From assembly GCA_024688095.1 (NCBI GenBank), contig JAILEJ010000194.1:1-6832 (forward strand): a stretch of DNA of 6,832 bases, read 5' to 3'. Source of the stretch: Butyrivibrio sp. Lineage in GTDB: Bacteria > Bacillota > Clostridia > Lachnospirales > Lachnospiraceae. The position numbers were made by a program, and so were the translations under genes. The notes beneath the pieces were generated by a model. That model was not told the DNA's origin. It worked only from the letters and a program-made list of their open reading frames with translations, and did no database searches. Of the stretch, positions 1 to 4,729 are shown in pieces (position 1 is the stretch's first letter; the number at the start of each line of letters is the position of its first letter).

Positions 1-884
1 TAATCTCCCCTTGTTTCATCAGTAGTATTAGAAAACTGCTGCATATACTTAGACATTCTTACTATAGGATATAAAGTACTCATTCTCATCATAAATGAAT
101 ATAGGGAAATAAAAGGAATTGCAATGCACATAATCATCAAAACAAGTTTGATATATATAGGGTAGACATCAGCCTCTAAAATATTGTTGTCAAATAGTCT
201 ATTTATCATTATCAGTGATGATATTAATATAATAGAAATTAATATTGACAGGCTGGTTGTTACTTTTTTACTAAGCCTTGTTTGAACATATCCTCCATTA
301 GCTTTGGATTTTTCTGTATAATAATGTGTCATATAAAACAACTCTTTGTATTTATCAGGCGCATAATTACATAAAGCATAATATCCCATGTATAGGATCA
401 AAAATTCAGGAAAAGTAGCAAGAAAAACAATTATCTGCGAAAGGAGTGAAGAATCTGTTTGCATTTCACCCATTATAGTCAATAGTCCAACCCATAGATT
501 ACCACAGATTAAAGATGCTATCATAGAATAAATAATTGTACTGCTGATTTTAATTGTAGCCTTACTCTTCATGAATTTATTCGTAATCATAGCAGTAAGA
601 AGAATTATAAATGTATAATAAGAGGAATCCAGATTATAAAAGCAGTTGCATATAAACACAACTACAGTTACAAGCATTATCCAGAAATCCCCCAAAAGCC
701 CACCAATAATAATCCCAAAAATATAAGAAAAATCAAATTTGAATATTCCTATATCAATGGTTAATATAGCTCCAAATCTATAATCTAATACATTATAAAA
801 AATTGCACCCAGTACAATAATCAAAGTCAGAATATAATGTAATAGCCTTTTCTCTTTTGATAGATACTTTGGATAAAAATCCAT
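1..884 (-). CDS. Polytopic membrane signalling-type protein, N-terminal part (cut by window edge)
   Basis: The minus strand reads open for 294 codons from an ATG at 884 to the left edge without a stop, so the C-terminus is missing. The translation starts MDFYPKYLSKEKRLLHYILT and is strongly hydrophobic, with about six or seven likely membrane segments near residues 15-31, 52-80 (one or two), 90-101, 115-137, 150-173, 211-228 and 245-266. A Gly-rich stretch with an acid (GIIIGGLLGD, 57-66) lies in the second segment, a look shared with ECF-type or 5TM sensor domains. After the last segment, residues 268-290 (core YPIVRMSKYMQQF) resemble a HAMP linker, with the Pro and hydrophobic heptad pattern expected just inside the membrane. 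This arrangement is typical of membrane-anchored signalling proteins, for example SpoIIE-like PP2C phosphatases, histidine kinases or diguanylate cyclases. The deciding output domain is outside the window, so I assign no specific function. The reading frame is well supported by length, ribosome site and coherent hydrophobicity; the function is not. Confidence 0.8.
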   Translation of the reverse strand, partial: MDFYPKYLSKEKRLLHYILTLIIVLGAIFYNVLDYRFGAILTIDIGIFKFDFSYIFGIIIGGLLGDFWIMLVTVVVFICNCFYNLDSSYYTFIILLTAMITNKFMKSKATIKISSTIIYSMIASLICGNLWVGLLTIMGEMQTDSSLLSQIIVFLATFPEFLILYMGYYALCNYAPDKYKELFYMTHYYTEKSKANGGYVQTRLSKKVTTSLSILISIILISSLIMINRLFDNNILEADVYPIYIKLVLMIMCIAIPFISLYSFMMRMSTLYPIVRMSKYMQQFSNTTDETRGD

Positions 885-890
885 AGTAAA

Positions 891-897
891 ACCTCAC
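891..897 (-). promoter_or_regulatory. Ribosome binding site of the left-edge membrane gene
   Basis: The minus strand reads GTGAGGT ending six bases before the ATG at 884. It is a moderate Shine-Dalgarno match and supports that ATG as the start. Confidence 0.6.
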
Positions 898-907
898 AAG
901 AATAAAG

Positions 908-913
908 ATTATA
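908..913 (-). promoter_or_regulatory. Possible -10 box for the left-edge membrane gene
   Basis: The minus strand carries a perfect TATAAT 23 bases before the ATG at 884, which would put the transcription start just upstream of the ribosome site. I find no good -35 hexamer at 16-18 bases. In DNA this AT-rich a perfect -10 box can occur by chance, so this is a candidate only. It would give the gene its own promoter. Confidence 0.35.
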
Positions 914-1029
914 ATTCATATTAATTCTAATGATTATTGTAACAAGGTGCAAGCAATCATTTATTATTTTTAGAAGAATTTAATAAAATTTCATTTATAA
1001 GTATTTAAATATGAAAACAATTTTCGGCA

Positions 1030-1053
1030 GCATCTAAATTGATTATCAGATGC
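1030..1053 (-). terminator. Weak hairpin at the end of the lysA-like gene
   Basis: GCATCT (1030-1035) and AGATGC (1048-1053) form a perfect six-base-pair stem around a 12-base loop, overlapping the TGA stop at 1046-1048. Downstream on the minus strand the transcript reads TGCCGAAAATTGTTTTC, which has only short, interrupted T runs. The position suits an end-of-gene hairpin, but the stem is short, the loop large and there is no clean U tract, so intrinsic termination is doubtful. Confidence 0.25.
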
Positions 1054-2335
1054 CCTCTTCCTTCATTATTTTATCAAGTTCCTGGAATTCCGGTAAACTA
1101 TCCAGTGTAGCAAAATAATCTCTTGCTGTTTCAGGACGACGAATCTGTGTAACCTTTCCATCTTCTCCAAGAAGTAGTTCTGCACTCCAAAGCTTACCAT
1201 TGTAATTATAACCCATTGCAAAACCATGAGCTCCTGTATCATGAATAAAGAGATAATCGCCCTTATCAATCTTTGGAAGCTTTCTGTCAATTGCAAACTT
1301 ATCATTATTTTCGCAAAGTGAACCGGTTACGTCATATGTATTTGTAAGCTCAGCATTCTCTTTTCCAAGTACTGTAATATGATGATATGATCCATACATA
1401 GCTGGACGCATAAGATTTACAGCACATGCATCAACACCAATATATTCTTTATAAATGTGCTTTTCATGAATTGCCTTTGTTACAAGAGCTCCGTATGGTC
1501 CCATCATAAATCTTCCCATTTCTGTGAAAATTGAAACATCGCCCATACCAGCAGGAACAAGGATCTTATCATACTGTTCTTTTACACCCGCTCCAATAAC
1601 TGCAATATCATTTCCTTCCTGATCTGGAAGATAAGGAATTCCAACACCACCTGACAGATTAATAAACTTAACATCTGCACCTGTCTCTTTTTCAAGCTCA
1701 ACAGCAAGTTCAAAAAGCTGTCCTGCAAGCTGTGGATAATACTCATTAGTAACTGTATTACTGGCAAGAAATGCATGGATACCAAAATTCTTAACGCCCT
1801 TTGACTTCATAATCTTAAATGCTTCAAAAAGCTGATCTTTAGTCATTCCATATTTAGAATCTCCAGGATTATCCATAATACCATTGCTTAACTTGAATAC
1901 TCCGCCTGGATTAAATCTGCAGCTCATTGTTTCAGGAAGCTTACCAAGAATATTTTCAACATAATCAATATGGGTAAAATCATCCAGGTTTATAATTGCA
2001 CCAATCTTATTAGCATAAGCAAACTCGTTGGCAGGAGTATCATTTGATGAAAACATAATATTTTCACCTTCTGCACCTATTGATTTACTAAGCATAAGCT
2101 CTGTTATGGATGAACAATCAAAACCACATCCCTGCTTCTGCAAAATTTTCATAAGAATAGGATTTGGAGTTGCCTTTACAGCAAAAAATTCTTTAAATCC
2201 TTTATTCCAGGAAAAGGCCTTATATACAGCCTTTGCATTTTCAACAATTCCCTTTTCATCATAAATATGAAATGGTGTTGGATATGTCTTTACTATTTCT
2301 TCAACCTGCTCTTTTGTTATAAAAGCTTTTTTCAT
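1046..2335 (-). CDS. lysA: Diaminopimelate decarboxylase-like PLP enzyme (fold III), divergent motifs
   Basis: This 429-residue protein belongs to the alanine-racemase-like barrel (fold III) PLP decarboxylases. The expected reaction is decarboxylation of meso-diaminopimelate to L-lysine, the last step of lysine synthesis, in the cytoplasm. Visible landmarks in order are the PLP Schiff-base lysine in FFAVKATPNP (K54), FDCSS (72-76), the glycine loop SGGVGIPY (228-235) that would bind the PLP phosphate, EMGR (272-275) where the family has EPGR, the CENND motif (341-345) where canonical LysA has CESxD, and GYNYNG (375-380). The usual HxHIGS motif is replaced by HAFLAS (187-192). Length fits LysA (about 415-440). 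The ATG at 2335 has a strong ribosome site. It follows ung by 124 bases. The altered motifs fit a distinct LysA-like subgroup that I recall from Firmicutes and Bacteroidetes; activity on another amino acid or carboxynorspermidine-type substrate is not excluded. Family confidence is high, substrate confidence moderate. Confidence 0.85.
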   Translation of the reverse strand: MKKAFITKEQVEEIVKTYPTPFHIYDEKGIVENAKAVYKAFSWNKGFKEFFAVKATPNPILMKILQKQGCGFDCSSITELMLSKSIGAEGENIMFSSNDTPANEFAYANKIGAIINLDDFTHIDYVENILGKLPETMSCRFNPGGVFKLSNGIMDNPGDSKYGMTKDQLFEAFKIMKSKGVKNFGIHAFLASNTVTNEYYPQLAGQLFELAVELEKETGADVKFINLSGGVGIPYLPDQEGNDIAVIGAGVKEQYDKILVPAGMGDVSIFTEMGRFMMGPYGALVTKAIHEKHIYKEYIGVDACAVNLMRPAMYGSYHHITVLGKENAELTNTYDVTGSLCENNDKFAIDRKLPKIDKGDYLFIHDTGAHGFAMGYNYNGKLWSAELLLGEDGKVTQIRRPETARDYFATLDSLPEFQELDKIMKEEGI

Positions 2336-2340
2336 AAATT

Positions 2341-2348
2341 ACTCCTCA
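2341..2348 (-). promoter_or_regulatory. Strong ribosome binding site of the lysA-like gene
   Basis: The minus strand reads TGAGGAGT five bases before the ATG at 2335. It is the strongest Shine-Dalgarno in the window, fixes the start, and suggests efficient translation. Confidence 0.75.
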
Positions 2349-2376
2349 ATATACTTTCACTTTAGTTATTTAACAC

Positions 2377-2421
2377 TTTACTTAAGTACATTATCATTTA
2401 TGGCGCAAAATGTACAGTAAA
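2377..2421 (-). promoter_or_regulatory. Interrupted 13-bp dyad with a possible -10 box upstream of the lysA-like gene
   Basis: Two nested inverted repeats lie in the ung-lysA gap. GTACATT (2386-2392) pairs with AATGTAC (2409-2415), and TTTACT (2377-2382) pairs with AGTAAA (2416-2421), with three extra bases (2383-2385) on one side. Together they make 13 base pairs around a 16-base loop. On the minus strand GATAAT (2390-2395), five of six matches to TATAAT, falls inside the dyad, about 54 bases before the start codon; no good -35 hexamer is visible. The minus-strand exit of the dyad has no T run, so it does not look like a terminator of ung. An operator over a promoter is a reasonable inference. 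The symmetry is directly visible; its function is not. Confidence 0.4.
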
Positions 2422-2459
2422 ATTTTTATATATTATTGATTTCATAAGAAAACAAAACC

Positions 2460-3134
2460 TTATATATTCTCAATTTGCCAGTCAATCGGTTCCATACCAT
2501 TTTTTTCAAAAAATTCATTTGCTTTACTAAAATGCTTACATCCAAAAAATCCTCTGTAAGCTGATAATGGACTTGGATGCGGAGCTGTAAGAATCAAATG
2601 CTTGGGATTATTCAGCATCTGCATCTTAGTCTGGGCTGGCTTTCCCCATAACATATAAACGATAGGTCTATCCTGTTCATTAACTGCCCTAATAATTGCA
2701 TCTGTAAATTCTTCCCATCCCTTTTTTTGATGAGAAGCTGCCTGATGAGCTCTTACTGTAAGAACAGTATTTAAAAGCAGCACTCCCTGATCAGCCCATT
2801 TTTTCAAATATCCATTATTCGGAATGTAGCAACCTAGATCATCATTTAACTCCTTATAAATATTCACCAATGATGGAGGTGCATCATTTCCAGGTTTTAC
2901 AGAAAAACTCAGTCCATGTGCCTGATTTGGCTCATGATATGGATCCTGTCCAAGTATAAGTACCTTAACATCTTTTAAAGGTGTAAGATGAAGTGCATTA
3001 AATATATCATCAGATGGTGGATATATAACCTTAGTACTATACTCATCTTTTATAAACGTAAATAATTTTTTATAATAATCCTTATTAAATTCGTCCTTTA
3101 ATACAGGCAACCAATCATTAGTTATCATTGCCAT
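2460..3134 (-). CDS. ung: Uracil-DNA glycosylase, family 1
   Basis: Ung removes uracil from DNA by cleaving the N-glycosidic bond, the first step of base-excision repair after cytosine deamination or dUMP incorporation. The catalytic water-activating motif GQDPYH is at residues 62-67 counted from the chosen ATG, with the key Asp at 64. LLLN follows at 119-122, and the C-terminal HPSPLSAYRGFFGCKHF block at 186-202 holds the catalytic His and the DNA-intercalation loop. The N-terminal NDW motif and 224-residue length are typical of the family. The frame could open at a GTG at 3143, but that codon lies inside the ribosome-site match AAAGGTAGTGA, so I prefer the ATG at 3134; an ATG at 3128 is also possible. 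It follows hisF by 58 bases with no terminator, so it is probably co-transcribed with hisHF, though no functional link is implied. Nothing in the sequence suggests inactivation. Confidence 0.96.
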   Translation of the reverse strand: MAMITNDWLPVLKDEFNKDYYKKLFTFIKDEYSTKVIYPPSDDIFNALHLTPLKDVKVLILGQDPYHEPNQAHGLSFSVKPGNDAPPSLVNIYKELNDDLGCYIPNNGYLKKWADQGVLLLNTVLTVRAHQAASHQKKGWEEFTDAIIRAVNEQDRPIVYMLWGKPAQTKMQMLNNPKHLILTAPHPSPLSAYRGFFGCKHFSKANEFFEKNGMEPIDWQIENI

Positions 3135-3139
3135 TTCAG

Positions 3140-3150
3140 TCACTACCTTT
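3140..3150 (-). promoter_or_regulatory. Ribosome binding site that decides the ung start
   Basis: The minus strand reads AAAGGTAGTGA, matching 8 of 11 positions of the full anti-Shine-Dalgarno complement, and ends five bases before the ATG at 3134. The in-frame GTG at 3143 sits within it and is therefore an unlikely start. The hisH leader has a similar AAAAGGTAGAATGA. Confidence 0.55.
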
Positions 3151-3192
3151 CATATATAATCAGCACAAAAAACATTCCATTTTCTTTAATAA

Positions 3193-3954
3193 TTATATTC
3201 TTACCGGAACATTTCTGTTTTTCAGATATTCTTTCACTTCCATAATTTCAAGTTCTTTGTAATGGAACAAAGAAGCTGCAAGAGCTGCATCTGCACCGCC
3301 TTCAGTAAGCGCATCATAAAAATGTTCCAAAGTTCCTGCACCACCCGATGCAATAACAGGAACAGAAACTATATCAGAAATTTTTCTGGTAAGTTCTATA
3401 TCATATCCTGCTTTTGTACCATCACAGTCCATACTTGTAAGTAAAATTTCTCCAGCTCCCATTCTACATGCCTTATCTGCCCACTCAAGAGCATCCAGAC
3501 CTGTATCAATTCTTCCACCTGCAGTAAAAACATTCCAGCCAGAACCATCAGCCCTCTTCTTTGCATCAATAGCAACTACGATACACTGACTTCCAAATTT
3601 ATCTGCTCCTTCTGAAATAAGTTCAGGTCTTTTTACAGCAGAAGAATTAATGGAAATCTTATCTGCACCTTCACGAAGTATTGCTCGCATATCTTCTACA
3701 GTCCTAATTCCACCACCAACTGTAAATGGAATAAATACTCGTTCAGCCACTTTTCTAACCATTGATGTAACTGTTTCTCTTGCATCTGATGTTGCTGTTA
3801 TATCAAGGAATGTAAGCTCATCAGCTCCTGCTTCTGAATAAGCAGCTCCAACTTCAACCGGATCACCTGCATCCTTTAAATCAACAAAATTTATACCTTT
3901 TACAACCCTTCCATCCTTTACATCAAGGCAAGGGATTATCCTTTTAGTAAGCAT
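3193..3954 (-). CDS. hisF: Imidazole glycerol phosphate synthase cyclase subunit HisF
   Basis: HisF is the (beta/alpha)8-barrel cyclase of imidazole-glycerol-phosphate synthase. It uses ammonia from HisH to turn PRFAR into imidazole glycerol phosphate, for histidine, and AICAR, which returns to purine synthesis. From the chosen ATG the protein has 253 residues, the family norm, starting MLTKRIIPCLDVKDGRVVKG. The two catalytic aspartates fall at D11 (CLDVKDG) and D130 (VAIDAK), the same numbers as in the well-studied Thermotoga enzyme. Phosphate-binding loops are visible at VGGGIR (79-84) and ASGGAG (202-207), and the family segment MDCDGTKAGYD is at 175-185. The frame can be extended to a GTG at 3969 or ATG at 3960, but the GTG overlaps the ribosome site GGAGAG and the numbering favours 3954. 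It lies 66 bases after hisH, its obligate partner; no other his genes are in view. Confidence 0.97.
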   Translation of the reverse strand: MLTKRIIPCLDVKDGRVVKGINFVDLKDAGDPVEVGAAYSEAGADELTFLDITATSDARETVTSMVRKVAERVFIPFTVGGGIRTVEDMRAILREGADKISINSSAVKRPELISEGADKFGSQCIVVAIDAKKRADGSGWNVFTAGGRIDTGLDALEWADKACRMGAGEILLTSMDCDGTKAGYDIELTRKISDIVSVPVIASGGAGTLEHFYDALTEGGADAALAASLFHYKELEIMEVKEYLKNRNVPVRI

Positions 3955-3961
3955 ATTCATT

Positions 3962-3967
3962 CTCTCC
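3962..3967 (-). promoter_or_regulatory. Ribosome binding site that decides the hisF start
   Basis: The minus strand reads GGAGAG seven bases before the ATG at 3954. It overlaps the in-frame GTG at 3969 and is only one base from the ATG at 3960, so 3954 is the best-spaced start. Confidence 0.7.
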
Positions 3968-4020
3968 ACGTATTATTCAATAATTGTAGCTTCCTTTTTT
4001 TAACATTTATGCATTAAAAT

Positions 4021-4629
4021 TCAGACATTAATAAAATTTCTTAATATCTGCATTCCAACATCAGAACTCTTTTCCGGATGGAACTGACAGGCAAATACAT
4101 TTTCCTGCTCTACAGATGCATCAATTGAAGTTCCATATTCTGTTGCAGCAGTAACAATAGAACGATCTTCTGCATGAAGATAATATGAATGAACAAAATA
4201 TACATATGAATTTTCAGGAATATCCTTAAATAACCTTCCAGAATTTGGATAAGTAAGATTATTCCATCCTATCTGAGGAATTTTAAGTTTTCCATTATCA
4301 TCAGGAATCCTGCATATTTTTCCACGCAAAATGCCCAGGCCAGGAGCTCCTACTGATTCCTCACTTGAATCAAATAAAAGCTGAAGACCCAGGCATATAC
4401 CTAGAAACGGAGTCTTTTCATCAGTAACCTTTTTAATTACTTCATAAAGACCATATTCTTTAATTTTATTCATTGCGTCGCCAAAAGAGCCTACACCAGG
4501 CAATACAACATGGTCTGCCTTATATATTTCAGAAGCCTCTCTTGTAACAACAACATTTTGCCCCAGATATAAAAAAGCCTTCTCTACACTTTTGATATTA
4601 CCGGCATCATAATCAATTATTGCAATCAT
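4021..4629 (-). CDS. hisH: Imidazole glycerol phosphate synthase glutaminase subunit HisH
   Basis: HisH is the class-I glutamine amidotransferase subunit of imidazole-glycerol-phosphate synthase. It hydrolyses glutamine and channels ammonia into the HisF barrel. The 202-residue length is standard. The nucleophile elbow GICLG carries Cys79, and the other triad members appear in QFHPEKS as His184 and Glu186. The oxyanion-strand motif PGVGSFG is at 44-50, and the N-terminal DYDAGNIKSV (6-15) is typical of HisH. All catalytic residues are intact. The ATG at 4629 is preceded by AAAAGG 11 bases upstream, a rather long spacing; an overlapping ATG seven bases further upstream is out of frame and not used. 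It lies 100 bases downstream of the large acidic membrane-protein gene and 66 bases upstream of hisF. No T-box or histidine-rich leader peptide is visible in the upstream gap, so if histidine regulates this transcript, the control lies elsewhere. Confidence 0.97.
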   Translation of the reverse strand: MIAIIDYDAGNIKSVEKAFLYLGQNVVVTREASEIYKADHVVLPGVGSFGDAMNKIKEYGLYEVIKKVTDEKTPFLGICLGLQLLFDSSEESVGAPGLGILRGKICRIPDDNGKLKIPQIGWNNLTYPNSGRLFKDIPENSYVYFVHSYYLHAEDRSIVTAATEYGTSIDASVEQENVFACQFHPEKSSDVGMQILRNFINV

Positions 4630-4679
4630 TAGTCATTCTACCTTTTCTAAGAAATTATTATCAAATTCCTGAATGACCA

Positions 4680-4694
4680 GGCTGCAACTCAGCC
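4680..4694 (-). other. Small hairpin between the acidic membrane-protein gene and hisH
   Basis: GGCTG (4680-4684) and CAGCC (4690-4694) can form a five-base-pair GC-rich stem with a five-base loop. A second, weaker stem, CCTG (4668-4671) with CAGG (4678-4681), overlaps it, so only one can form at a time. No U run follows on the minus strand, so this is not a standard intrinsic terminator. It might be an RNA-processing or stability element, or chance. Confidence 0.25.
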
Positions 4695-4729
4695 AGTAAA
4701 ACTATCTCTGTAATAGAAAAATATACTTC

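Noticed and set aside
1013..1025. GAAAA/TTTTC five-base-pair hairpin downstream of the lysA-like gene
   Set aside because: It is made only of A-T pairs apart from one end, is very short, and is expected by chance in DNA this AT-rich.
1066..2264. Short frames on both strands inside the lysA-like gene
   Set aside because: They overlap a complete, well-recognised enzyme in another frame, have unlikely compositions, and lack ribosome sites.
3144..3192. A run of six T on the minus strand between hisF and ung, considered as a terminator
   Set aside because: No GC-rich or even stable hairpin precedes the T run, so it is more likely ordinary AT-rich spacer.
3262..3841. Two plus-strand frames of about 60 codons opposite hisF
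   Set aside because: They are antisense to an intact conserved gene, and their Cys/Ser-rich translations look like shadow readings.
4630..4729. A histidine-responsive T-box or leader-peptide attenuator before hisH
   Set aside because: The gap has no T-box consensus, no His-codon run and no terminator hairpin with a U tract.
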